DNA of 64,000 nucleotides from Lawsonibacter asaccharolyticus (lineage in GTDB: Bacteria > Bacillota > Clostridia > Oscillospirales > Oscillospiraceae), in the NCBI GenBank assembly GCA_003112755.1, contig BFBT01000001.1:2480001-2544000 (forward strand), read 5' to 3'. Both the position numbers and the translations under genes were made by a program. The notes under the pieces were generated by a model, which had not been told where the DNA came from, did not search any database, and saw only the letters and a list, made by a program, of their open reading frames with translations. Shown here piece after piece: positions 1-7,669 of this stretch. Numbering within the stretch: the first letter of the stretch is position 1; the number at the start of each line of letters is the position of its first letter.

Positions 1-1
1 C

Positions 2-313
2 CTCCAGCGGCTGACGCCCGACCGGGCCATCGGCCTGGACCAGCTGGGGGAAGAGCTGAAAAAGGTGGAAAAAGAGAAAATTGTAGTTGGAGACGGGGCC
101 AGGCTGTGCTATAATACTTTAACAGAGCAGGGTATCACCCTGAAAATGGCCCCGGAGCATCTGCGGATGCAGAGCGCCTGGGGTGTGGCCCGCGCGGCGC
201 TGGAGCTGGTCCGTTCAGGCGGACTGGTCTCCGGAGAGGAGCTGGCCCCCGTGTACTGCCGTCTGTCTCAGGCGGAGCGGGAGCGGCTGGAGCGGGAAGC
301 TAAATCAAAATAA
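2..313 (+). CDS. tsaB: TsaB C-terminal part (5' truncated by window edge)
   Basis: An open frame enters the window at base 2 and ends at 313, giving about 103 residues. It resembles the C-terminal third of TsaB, the partner of TsaD in making threonylcarbamoyladenosine (t6A) at position 37 of ANN-decoding tRNAs. Visible marks are the VVGDGA turn followed by a Tyr (ARLCYNTL) and the closing [15 protein letters not shown] segment; many Firmicute TsaB proteins end with a similar P-x-Y-x-R-x-x-x-AER pattern. TsaB is catalytically inactive in known systems and acts as a scaffold. The in-frame GTG at 65 is internal, not the true start. The next gene, upp, begins 17 bp downstream, so co-transcription is likely. 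Confidence 0.8.
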   Translation, partial: LQRLTPDRAIGLDQLGEELKKVEKEKIVVGDGARLCYNTLTEQGITLKMAPEHLRMQSAWGVARAALELVRSGGLVSGEELAPVYCRLSQAERERLEREAKSK

Positions 314-330
314 AAAGGGGAGCGTTTCAG

Positions 331-966
331 ATGTTTGACAGCAAAGTCCATGTTTTGGATCACCCGCTGCTCCAGCACAAGCTGAGTATCCTGCGGGACG
401 AGCGCACCGGTGTGAAGGAGTTCCGGGAGATCGTGTCCGAGATCGCTACACTGGAGTGTTATGAGGCTACCCGTGATCTGCCTCTGGAGGATGTGGAGAT
501 CAAGACTCCCGTGGCCACCGGCACCTTCAAGTGCCTGACGGGGAAGAAGCTGGCCATTGTTCCCATCCTGCGGGCTGGGCTGGGCATGGTGGACGGCATC
601 CTGACGCTGATCCCCTCCGCCAAGGTGGGGCACATCGGCCTGTACCGGGACCCGGAGACCCTGGCACCGGTGGAGTATTACTGCAAGATGCCTCACGACA
701 TCGCCGAGCGGGACGTCATCGTCCTGGATCCCATGCTGGCTACCGGCGGCTCCGCCGTGGCGGCCATCCAGTTCCTGAAAAACTATGAGTGCAGGAGCAT
801 CAAGCTGATGAACATCCTGGCCGCCCCTGAGGGCATCCAGGCAGTGCGTACCGCCCATCCCGATGTGGACATCTATGTGGCCGCGGTGGACGAGAAGCTC
901 AATGACCACGGCTATATCGTCCCCGGCCTGGGCGACGCAGGCGACCGAATTTTCGGCACTAAATAA
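331..966 (+). CDS. upp: Uracil phosphoribosyltransferase
   Basis: This 211-residue protein has the usual length and sequence of Upp, which converts uracil and PRPP to UMP in pyrimidine salvage. The PRPP-binding loop is clear in the middle ([14 protein letters not shown], about residues 130-143), and the uracil-binding C-terminal segment [18 protein letters not shown] is intact. The ATG at 331 has an AAGGGGAG ribosome site 8 bases upstream. It follows tsaB closely. A hairpin at 983-1020 may end the transcript before the promoter at 1079. Confidence 0.96.
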   Translation: MFDSKVHVLDHPLLQHKLSILRDERTGVKEFREIVSEIATLECYEATRDLPLEDVEIKTPVATGTFKCLTGKKLAIVPILRAGLGMVDGILTLIPSAKVGHIGLYRDPETLAPVEYYCKMPHDIAERDVIVLDPMLATGGSAVAAIQFLKNYECRSIKLMNILAAPEGIQAVRTAHPDVDIYVAAVDEKLNDHGYIVPGLGDAGDRIFGTK

Positions 967-982
967 GTATCGGATACAGGCA

Positions 983-1020
983 AGGCGGCGGGCCCCTCTG
1001 GCAGGAAGGGTCCGCCGCCT
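983..1020 (+). terminator. Possible terminator after upp
   Basis: Arms AGGCGGCGGG (983-992) and TCCGCCGCCT (1011-1020) pair over 9 of 10 positions, and further C/G pairs close the loop. The following bases contain scattered T residues but no clean T tract, so termination efficiency is uncertain. Confidence 0.4.
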
Positions 1021-1078
1021 CTGCACTGTTGTCATTTTCTGGGGTGCTGGGGATGAAAGGGAGACGGCGAGGGAGGAT

Positions 1079-1107
1079 TTGACAGGGGCGCGGAATTCCT
1101 CTATAAT
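1079..1107 (+). promoter_or_regulatory. Sigma-A promoter for DUF951-hisC-radical SAM operon
   Basis: TTGACA at 1079-1084 and TATAAT at 1102-1107 are separated by exactly 17 bp. Both hexamers match the vegetative consensus perfectly. The likely transcript start lies about 55 bases before the DUF951 start codon. Confidence 0.85.
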
Positions 1108-1169
1108 AGTAAAAAACTGCAAAAGGAAGCGGCCCGAGCCAGAGAGAGGCCGGAATGGAGGAGCATGTG

Positions 1170-1412
1170 ATGGACATCCATGTGGGAGATGTGCTGAAAA
1201 TGAAGAAGGCTCACCCCTGTGGAAGCCAGGAGTGGCTGGTCCTCCGGGTGGGCATGGATTTTCGGATGCGCTGTCTGGGCTGCGGACACGAGGTGATGCT
1301 TCCCCGGAACAAGGCGGAGAAAAGTGTCCGAAAGGTGTATCGGGACGGCACGGAGGTCAAACTGGAGGCGCGCCCGGCAAAGGGCGGCCAAGGAGGAGGG
1401 GAAGAGGCATGA
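1170..1412 (+). CDS. DUF951 family small protein
   Basis: This 80-residue basic protein matches the DUF951 family: it has HVGDVLKMKKAHPCGS, then WLVLRVGMDFRMRCLGCG and HEVMLPR. The C-x-x-C pair suggests a metal or nucleic-acid contact; the family's role is not known to me. I chose ATG 1170 because GGAGGAG ends 6 bases before it; ATG 1155 would add five residues but has a poorer site. Its stop overlaps the hisC start in an ATGA (1409-1412), so hisC translation is probably coupled to it. Confidence 0.85.
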   Translation: MDIHVGDVLKMKKAHPCGSQEWLVLRVGMDFRMRCLGCGHEVMLPRNKAEKSVRKVYRDGTEVKLEARPAKGGQGGGEEA

Positions 1413-2476
1413 ATCAACGATACTGGAGCAGCCGGATCCAGGGACTGGTGCCCTACACCCCCGGGGAGCAGCCCAAGGACCGGACGTTCATCAAGCTGAA
1501 CACCAACGAGAACCCCTACCCCCCTTCTCCCCGGGTGCTGGAGGCCATCCGGCGGGAGGCGGATCAGCGCCTGCGGCTCTATCCTGATCCGGAGTCTGCC
1601 GCGCTGCGGGGGGCGCTGGCGGAGCACTATGGCGTGGAGCCGGAGCAGGTGTTCTGCGGCAACGGCTCAGACGAGGTGCTGGGGCTGTGCTTTTACGCCC
1701 TGTTCAGCCCCGGGCGGAAGGTGGTGTTCCCAGACATCACATACAGCTTCTATCCGGTCTATACCGAGCTGTTCGGGCTGGACTATGAGGAGATCCCCCT
1801 CAACGAGGACTTCACCCTGCCGGTGGAGCGCTTTCTGGGGGGGAACGGCGGCGCGGTGATCTGCAACCCCAACGCACCCACGGGCCGGGCCCTGCCTCTG
1901 TCTGACATCCGGCGGATCGTGGAGGCCAACCCGGCAGCGGCGGTGCTGGTAGACGAGGCCTACGCCGACTTCGGGGCCCAGTCCGCTGTGGAGCTCATCG
2001 ACCAGTATCCCAACCTGCTGGTGGTCCGCACCATGTCCAAGTCCCGGTCCCTGGCGGGGATGCGGATCGGCTACGCCCTGGGCAGCCAGGACCTGATCGA
2101 TGGGGTGAACTGCGTGAAGAACTCCTTCAACTCCTACCCCCTGGACCGGCTGGCCCAGGCGGCAGGGGAGGCGGCCGTGCGGGACACGGCATATTTTGAG
2201 GAGACCCGGGGCAAGATCATGGCGACCCGGACGTGGGTCACCCACAGGCTGCGGGAGATGGGCTTCCAGGTCCATGACTCCAGCTCCAATTTCCTGTTCA
2301 TCGCCCACCCGGACCACTCCGGGCGGGTGCTCCAGCAGGGGCTGCGGGACCGGGGCGTGCTGGTGCGCCGGTTTGAACGCCCTAGGATACAGGACCATCT
2401 GCGGGTGTCCATCGGGACAGACGAGGAGATGGAGGCCATGTGCCGGGCTATGGAAGAGATTTTGAAAGGACAGTGA
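1409..2476 (+). CDS. hisC: Histidinol-phosphate aminotransferase (HisC-type, class I/II fold)
   Basis: This 355-residue PLP enzyme fits HisC, which transaminates imidazole-acetol phosphate with glutamate in histidine synthesis. Visible landmarks are LNTNENPYPPSP near the N-terminus, NGSDE, CNPNAPTG, VDEAYADF, and the lysine motif TMSKSRSLAGMRIGY, with the PLP lysine near residue 211. Arg at the C-terminus (LRVSIGT) matches substrate binding. The ATG at 1409 overlaps the DUF951 stop by 4 bp; an open frame extends far upstream but has no coding sense there. Lone hisC copies outside a his operon can act on related substrates, so the exact amino donor or acceptor is less sure. Confidence 0.85.
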   Translation: MNQRYWSSRIQGLVPYTPGEQPKDRTFIKLNTNENPYPPSPRVLEAIRREADQRLRLYPDPESAALRGALAEHYGVEPEQVFCGNGSDEVLGLCFYALFSPGRKVVFPDITYSFYPVYTELFGLDYEEIPLNEDFTLPVERFLGGNGGAVICNPNAPTGRALPLSDIRRIVEANPAAAVLVDEAYADFGAQSAVELIDQYPNLLVVRTMSKSRSLAGMRIGYALGSQDLIDGVNCVKNSFNSYPLDRLAQAAGEAAVRDTAYFEETRGKIMATRTWVTHRLREMGFQVHDSSSNFLFIAHPDHSGRVLQQGLRDRGVLVRRFERPRIQDHLRVSIGTDEEMEAMCRAMEEILKGQ

Positions 2477-2479
2477 CCC

Positions 2480-3358
2480 ATGCGATACGACAGTGACCTG
2501 CTGTACCGTCCCCCAGGGGAGTGGCGCAGCTATCTGCTCCAGTGCACCATCGGGTGTTCCCACAACAAATGCACCTTCTGTGCCATGTACAAGGAGAAGA
2601 AGTTTCGGGTCCGCCCGGTGGAGGAGATCCTGGAGGACATCGACATGGCCCGCAGCTACTACGGGCCCAATGTGGAGCGGGTCTTCCTCATGGACGGGGA
2701 TGCCATTGTGATGAGGACGGAGCAGCTGCTCCAGATCCTGGAGAAGCTGTATGCTGCCTTCCCTAAGCTCCAGAAGGTGACCACCTACGCCGGCCCCAGG
2801 AGCACCCTGAGCAAGACGCCGGAGGAACTGCGCGCCCTGCGGGAGGCCGGACTGACCCGGGCCTATCTGGGGGTGGAGAGCGGCAGCGACGCAGTGCTCC
2901 AGGCCATCCAAAAGGGCTGCACCGCCGCGGAGATGCTCCAGGCGGGCCAGAACCTGGTGGCGGCGGGCATCGACCTGTGGGCCATCGTCATCCTGGGCCT
3001 CACCGGCCAGGGGGGCGACTGGGAGGAGCACGTCCTGTCCACCGCCGGCATCATCAACAAAATGAAGCCCCGCCACCTCTCAGCCATGACTTTTGCCCCT
3101 GCGGCGGGCACCCCGCTGGGGGAGGACGTGCTGGCCGGGCGCTTTCAGGTGTGTACCCCGGACCAGATCCTGGAGGAGTGCCACCTGCTGCTGGAGCACC
3201 TGGATGTGGACCCCCTCCACTTCACCAGCAACCACGCCTCCAACTACCTGCCCCTGAAGGGGGGGCTGCCGGAGGACCGGGAGAAGTTCCTCTCCCTGAT
3301 CGACCAGGCGCTGGAAGGCAAGATCCGCCTGCGCAAGACGCTGAATCGGGGGATCTGA
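2480..3358 (+). CDS. Radical SAM protein (B12-independent type)
   Basis: The 292-residue protein carries a cysteine cluster at residues 22-34 (C22-x3-C26-x4-C31-x2-C34, within CTIGCSHNKCTFC), which I take as the site for the SAM-bound 4Fe-4S cluster. A glycine-rich segment (LMDGDA), YLGVESGSD and later barrel strands follow, as in HemN/Elp3-like radical SAM folds. Related single-domain proteins are common in Clostridia and have no assigned reaction. It starts 3 bases after the hisC stop and is the last gene of the operon; a perfect 15-bp terminator hairpin follows. Confidence 0.85.
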   Translation: MRYDSDLLYRPPGEWRSYLLQCTIGCSHNKCTFCAMYKEKKFRVRPVEEILEDIDMARSYYGPNVERVFLMDGDAIVMRTEQLLQILEKLYAAFPKLQKVTTYAGPRSTLSKTPEELRALREAGLTRAYLGVESGSDAVLQAIQKGCTAAEMLQAGQNLVAAGIDLWAIVILGLTGQGGDWEEHVLSTAGIINKMKPRHLSAMTFAPAAGTPLGEDVLAGRFQVCTPDQILEECHLLLEHLDVDPLHFTSNHASNYLPLKGGLPEDREKFLSLIDQALEGKIRLRKTLNRGI

Positions 3359-3375
3359 GATGTCCCGAAAGTGAA

Positions 3376-3418
3376 GACCGCCCCGCCGGAGCCTTTGGTT
3401 CCGGCGGGGCGGTCTTTA
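3376..3418 (+). terminator. Intrinsic terminator after radical SAM gene
   Basis: A perfect 15-bp stem (3376-3390 with 3400-3414) is followed by TTTAT. It separates the rightward operon from the convergent leftward membrane-protein pair. Confidence 0.85.
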
Positions 3419-3423
3419 TCGGT

Positions 3424-4080
3424 TCAGCGGCGGCGGCGTCCCAGCCACAGGTCCGTCCCGATAAGGATGGCGCACCAGAGCAGGATCAGCCCCCCGATGA
3501 GCAGAGCGCAGTTGCGGAAAAAGACCTCCGGCAGGATCAGGATGATCTGGTCCACCGCCGGGTCGAAGAGCCAGTTGTCCTTCCCCGGGAAGAACAGGGC
3601 GTGGAATACCACAAAAGCCCGCTCAAAGTCCAGGGAGGCCAGCAGGCCCACCACGGCGAAGACGATGCCCAGCCCCGCGGCAGACCAGAAGCCGGGGCCC
3701 CGGCCCAGAAGGGGGCGGGGCACCAGGCCCATCCGCCGGCCCAGCAGGAACCAGAGGAGCAGGAGGGCGGCAGACAAGGCCAGCACGGCCAGATCCAGCA
3801 GGAAGAGGACCCGCACATCGGCAAAATGGTCCCGGCCGGACTGTGACCAGGACAGCGCGCCGGTGGAGAACTCCGGGGCGCCCAGGCAGAAGTCCAGCAT
3901 CTCGTCATAGGCCTGGCGGATCGCCTCCTCTGTCAGGCCGGTAGCCTGGACCAGCCCCAGAGGGCCGATATGGGCGTAATAGAAAGGGCGGCAGAGGATG
4001 GGGACCGCCACAGAGGAGGAGAGCACGAGGCAGGCCGTAAGGACGGCCAGCAGGACGGACAGGATCTTACTCTGTTTCAT
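3424..4080 (-). CDS. TIGR01906/DUF1461 integral membrane protein
   Basis: About 218 residues, with an N-terminal hydrophobic segment, an extracytoplasmic loop, and three further membrane segments. The signature FHALFFPGKDNWLFDP-x2-DQII followed by LPEVFF places it in the DUF1461 (TIGR01906) family, whose function is unknown. ATG 4080 is preferred because GGGAGG lies 8 bases upstream; the alternative GTG 4089 sits on that ribosome site. The start overlaps the end of the upstream membrane gene by 14 bp, so the two are translated together. Confidence 0.8.
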   Translation of the reverse strand: MKQSKILSVLLAVLTACLVLSSSVAVPILCRPFYYAHIGPLGLVQATGLTEEAIRQAYDEMLDFCLGAPEFSTGALSWSQSGRDHFADVRVLFLLDLAVLALSAALLLLWFLLGRRMGLVPRPLLGRGPGFWSAAGLGIVFAVVGLLASLDFERAFVVFHALFFPGKDNWLFDPAVDQIILILPEVFFRNCALLIGGLILLWCAILIGTDLWLGRRRR

Positions 4081-4750
4081 CAGGGACACCTCCCGAAGGG
4101 ATGACCAGACCGGACAGGACGATGAGCACCTGCCCGGGGAGGTAGAAGAGCCACATCCCTACCTGGGCCACGGAAGAGAGGGGGGGAGGGAAGAGGCTGG
4201 GGAACTGAGAGACTGCGACCAGCATGTCGCACATGAGGTAGAGGAGCAGTCCCAGGGAGAAGAGGCGGCCCCCGGCGTCCCGCAGAGACAGGCTCAGCAG
4301 GGCGTTGAAGAGGAAGTGGGAGAAGTAGAGGGCCGCGGCTGCGGTCTCCGGTGTGAAGAGCTCCAACTGGTACAGGGACACCAGAAGCAGGGAGAACAGA
4401 AGGAACCTGGGAATGAGCAGGGCATGGCCTCCGTTGGCCTTACAGATGCGGACCATATACGCAACCTGGACCCCGTAAAAGAGGAGGATGCCCAGGAGGT
4501 ACCAGCGGTCCAGCACCAGCAGGAAGAGGTCGGCCGCTACGGTCATGGCCAGCGCGGCGGCCACCAGGCGGTCTCCGCCCCGGGAAGCCCCCGCCAGGGC
4601 CATGAGCAGGCACAGCAGCAGGGCGGCATACTTCAGGGCGGTGCTCAGAGGACCAGGAGAGAGCAGGTCCAGGGCCAGGAAGGAGAGGTAGAGCGCCCCC
4701 TCCAGCAGCAAAAAAGCCGGCACGCTCCACCGGCAGAGCCGCTCGATCAG
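4067..4750 (-). CDS. YhhN/TMEM86-like polytopic membrane protein, non-AUG start
   Basis: About 227 residues with seven or eight hydrophobic segments. Repeated Asp-containing helices (MTVAADLFLL, LMCDMLVAV) and the closing FYLPGQVLIVLS segment recall the YhhN/lysoplasmalogenase-like family; this is a resemblance, not a firm call. No ATG, GTG or TTG fits the ribosome site. The clear GGGAGGAG is followed after 6 bases by CTG (4750) or after 3 by ATT (4753), so I infer a rare CTG or ATT start. GTG further in would cut off the start of helix 1. It overlaps the next gene. Confidence 0.6.
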   Translation of the reverse strand: MIERLCRWSVPAFLLLEGALYLSFLALDLLSPGPLSTALKYAALLLCLLMALAGASRGGDRLVAAALAMTVAADLFLLVLDRWYLLGILLFYGVQVAYMVRICKANGGHALLIPRFLLFSLLLVSLYQLELFTPETAAAALYFSHFLFNALLSLSLRDAGGRLFSLGLLLYLMCDMLVAVSQFPSLFPPPLSSVAQVGMWLFYLPGQVLIVLSGLVIPSGGVPDETE

Positions 4751-4831
4751 AATGTTCTCCTCCCTTCCACAAAGGCTGTCCCGTTCAGTGTAGCACGAAT
4801 GAGAAAAAAATACAATCCTTGTCAACAGAAG

Positions 4832-4867
4832 AGGACCGCAGCGCCCGGAAAAAGGCACTGCGGTCCT
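4832..4867 (-). terminator. Terminator after cstA
   Basis: AGGACCGCAG (4832-4841) pairs with CTGCGGTCCT (4858-4867). On the minus strand it lies just past the cstA stop and is followed by a CT-rich run rather than a pure T tract. Confidence 0.6.
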
Positions 4868-4895
4868 TGCTGATGTCGTGAAGCAGGATGGAAGG

Positions 4896-6641
4896 TTACT
4901 TCGCGGCGGTGTTTTTCTTCTTGCCGAAGATGGTCATGCAGCCCTCAACAGCCAGCACGATAGCCAGGATGAACAGCAGCACGCCCAGGATGGCCTGCGC
5001 ATAGGGGGCCCAGTCGGTGGCAGCGCCGGCGGTGATCTTACCCACCTGAGTGCTGATGGTCTGAGCCAGGGAAGTCAGGGTGACGATCAGCATGAAGATC
5101 ATGGGGATATAGAACATCTTGTTGTTCTTGCCGATGTTGCCCAGCCAGGCACAGACGGCCAGCAGGGCCAGCGCGGCCAGCAGCTGGTTGGCGGCGCCGA
5201 ACAGGGGCCAGATCTTGGAGTAGCCGGTCATGCCCAGACCCACGCCCAGCACCACGGTGATGGCGGTGGCGACCACGGGGTTGGTGAGGATGGCCTTGAA
5301 GCCGGTGGCCTCCTTATAGGTCTGGCCGGGCTTCAGCCAGAACTCCTGGAACATGTAGCGGGCCAGACGGGTGGCAGTATCCAGGGAGGTCAGGCAGAAG
5401 ACAGATACGGTCAGCACCAACAGGGAGCTGACGGTGGCCTGTGTGCCCGCCAGGCCGGGGATGGAGGCGATCATGCGGGAAATGCCGGTGGCAAACACCT
5501 GGGTGGGGGTGACGATCTCGCCGGAGGCGTACTCGGTCCAGATGAAGGACACAGCACACAGGGAGACCAGGGCCAGCGCACACTCGATGAGCATGCCGCC
5601 GTAGGCGATGGGCTTGGCGTCCCGCTCGTGATCCAGCTGCTTGGCGGTGGTGCCGGAGCCCACCAGGGAGTGGAAGCCGGAGATGGCGCCGCAGGCGATG
5701 GTAACGAACAGGGCGGGGAAGACATAGCCCAGGGAGGTGCCGGTGGGCGCCAAGTTGTCATAGAAGCCGGTGAAGGCGGGCATATCCATGTGGGCAGCGT
5801 CCGCACCAGTGAGACCGGCCCCGATGACGCCCACAGCGGCGATGGCCATCATGGCGTACAGCAGGAAGGAGGACAGATAATCACGGGGCTGGAGCAGGAT
5901 CCACACGGGAGCCACAGAGGCCACCAGAATGTAGGCGCCGATGATCCACATCCACACGGAGTTGGACAGATAGATGGGGTGCCAGTTCAGGCCGATGAGC
6001 AGGCAGATCACGATGCCCACGCAGCCGGCAATGGTGGCCACTGCCAGGGAGGCCCCGCGGCGGTAGACAAAGAAGCCGAACAGGACGGCCATGACAATGA
6101 ACAGCAGGGAGATCATGGCCACGGACGCGTTGGTGGCAGAGGCGGCGGTGTCCAGCACGCCGTCCACATAGGTGGCCTGGAAGGTGCTGGCCACGATGGA
6201 GGCGAAAGCGGCCACCACCAGCACCAGGGTCAGGTAGGAAAAGATCAGGAACAGCTTCTTGGAACGGTCGCCGATGTTCAGGGCGACCACCTCGCCGATG
6301 GACTGGCCCTTGTGGCGGATGGAAGCGAACAGGGCACCGTAGTCATGGACGGCGCCGAAAAAGATGCCGCCGATCAGCACCCACAGCACCACAGGCATCC
6401 AGCCGAATACGGCGGCCTGGATGGGGCCGTTGATGGGGCCGGCGCCGGCGATAGACGAAAAGTGGTGGCCCATCAGCACCGGAGCCTTGGCGGGGACATA
6501 GTCCATGCCGTCCTCCAGCTCATGGGCAGGGGTGGGCCGGGAGTCATCCACGCCCCACTGCTTGGCAAGCCATCCGCCGTAGAAGATGTAACCTACGATC
6601 AGAATGACAATGCCAATGGAAAGAACTAACACTGCATTCAT
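4896..6641 (-). CDS. cstA: CstA family carbon-starvation membrane transporter
   Basis: The 581-residue polytopic protein matches CstA, a family linked to peptide and pyruvate uptake during carbon limitation. Landmarks are the N-terminal helix VLSIGIVILIVGYIFYGGWL, then the strongly conserved HHFSSIAGAGPINGPI, and later SGFHSLVGSGTTAKQL. About 14-16 hydrophobic segments are visible. The ATG directly follows the TAA of the upstream gene, with GGAGAGGAG as ribosome site, so translation is coupled. This is the shorter Firmicute form. Substrate is not decided by sequence. Confidence 0.92.
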   Translation of the reverse strand: MNAVLVLSIGIVILIVGYIFYGGWLAKQWGVDDSRPTPAHELEDGMDYVPAKAPVLMGHHFSSIAGAGPINGPIQAAVFGWMPVVLWVLIGGIFFGAVHDYGALFASIRHKGQSIGEVVALNIGDRSKKLFLIFSYLTLVLVVAAFASIVASTFQATYVDGVLDTAASATNASVAMISLLFIVMAVLFGFFVYRRGASLAVATIAGCVGIVICLLIGLNWHPIYLSNSVWMWIIGAYILVASVAPVWILLQPRDYLSSFLLYAMMAIAAVGVIGAGLTGADAAHMDMPAFTGFYDNLAPTGTSLGYVFPALFVTIACGAISGFHSLVGSGTTAKQLDHERDAKPIAYGGMLIECALALVSLCAVSFIWTEYASGEIVTPTQVFATGISRMIASIPGLAGTQATVSSLLVLTVSVFCLTSLDTATRLARYMFQEFWLKPGQTYKEATGFKAILTNPVVATAITVVLGVGLGMTGYSKIWPLFGAANQLLAALALLAVCAWLGNIGKNNKMFYIPMIFMLIVTLTSLAQTISTQVGKITAGAATDWAPYAQAILGVLLFILAIVLAVEGCMTIFGKKKNTAAK

Positions 6642-7199
6642 TTAAGTTTCTCCTCTCCTTAACTTAAATTTCTGGATCTCGCGGGCCACAAGACCACTCA
6701 GGCTCTTCCCCAGATCTTTGCCGCTGCGGTTCGTGGCGATGTCGCCGGTGGACAGGTCCACCGCTGCTATACGAAACTCCATCCATCCATGGAGCGATAG
6801 CTTAAAGTCCCGGTGCTTCTTCAGCTTTTGAAGCTGGGCCAGAGCGTCCGGGTCGGCCTGATCACACAGGACCACGGCCGACAGATAGGTGCACATATGC
6901 TGGGAATGGGGGCGGATGCGTGGCATCCCGTCCTCCAGCGTGCGGGCCTGAAGCTCCACCAGGCTGGTGAAGTCCAGCCGGGGGAGGGAGTATAGGTAGA
7001 GGTATTCGTGGGTCTCCGCCGCCCACAGCTCCGCCTTTTTGATCAGTACATACTGAGAGCCGCGGGAGTGATAGGCGCACAGTGCTTTCAGGGGGGAGCC
7101 GTCTTGGACGGGCTCTACGTCAAAATAGGCTGTGTATGCCTCCGAGAGGCGGGCGAGGAGGGTATCGCGCAGTTCAGACACAGGGGACCTCATTTCCAT
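6642..7199 (-). CDS. Unknown soluble protein co-transcribed with cstA
   Basis: About 185 residues, mixed alpha/beta, without membrane segments or signal peptide. I do not recognise a family. It contains KAELWAAETHEYLYLYSL, and ends with a basic helix (VAREIQKFKLRRGET). Its stop codon abuts the cstA start, and one promoter (7286-7314) serves both, so a role connected to CstA use or regulation is plausible but unproven. Start choice is uncertain: ATG 7199 or 7193 fit the promoter, neither has a strong ribosome site, and an open frame reaches 7250. Confidence 0.6.
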   Translation of the reverse strand: MEMRSPVSELRDTLLARLSEAYTAYFDVEPVQDGSPLKALCAYHSRGSQYVLIKKAELWAAETHEYLYLYSLPRLDFTSLVELQARTLEDGMPRIRPHSQHMCTYLSAVVLCDQADPDALAQLQKLKKHRDFKLSLHGWMEFRIAAVDLSTGDIATNRSGKDLGKSLSGLVAREIQKFKLRRGET

Positions 7200-7285
7200 G
7201 GGGCGCCATAGGCAGAACAGAAGCGGAAACCGATTCCCGCTCCCGCCCAAATAAACCCCAAAATTATGAATAAAATGTTAAAATC

Positions 7286-7314
7286 ATGATAGCAGATTTC
7301 CACATATTTTGCAA
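7286..7314 (-). promoter_or_regulatory. Promoter for the unknown gene and cstA
   Basis: On the minus strand TTGCAA (7314-7309), a 17-bp spacer and TATCAT (7291-7286) form a plausible sigma-A promoter about 85 bases before the first gene. The rest of the 7200-7535 gap is AT-rich and shows no gene. Confidence 0.65.
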
Positions 7315-7535
7315 GGAAATTCTTCAAAAAGGGAGGAAAGAAATGAAGATCCTCCATCAAATTCTTTTGATTAAGATAGAATAAACAAAAAAATAAAGAA
7401 GAAGGAGAAGAAATTGTGCAGAAAACCGCGGGATGGGAGAAAAAAGAAAAAAAGGGACAGCGCTGTGCAGGATTACCGCCGTTTTTTATAGGGGAAATAT
7501 GGAGGGCGTGGGGAGAGGGGAGACGTTCCGGGGAT

Positions 7536-7564
7536 TTGACAGCGGGTGCGGGATTGAGTACAAT
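7536..7564 (+). promoter_or_regulatory. Promoter for LTA-synthase-like gene
   Basis: TTGACA (7536-7541), 17 bp, TACAAT (7559-7564). The implied leader to the start codon at 7670 is about 100 bases long and GC-rich. Confidence 0.8.
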
Positions 7565-7669
7565 GGGAAATCATGCGCCAGGCCGCGCCGGCCCCCGGAG
7601 AGAGGGGGGGCGCGGAGACGGACAGGGCGCTCTTCCCAAAAGTGAGTCCCGCGAGCGGAGGTTGTCTAC

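Noticed and set aside
863..1408. Upstream extension of hisC to 863
   Set aside because: The extension overlaps upp, a promoter and DUF951 in other frames; the HisC N-terminus starts at 1409.
4878..6629. A 583-codon plus-strand open frame opposite cstA
   Set aside because: Extremely Gly/His/Gln/Asp-rich, no domain; mirror of hydrophobic CstA codons.
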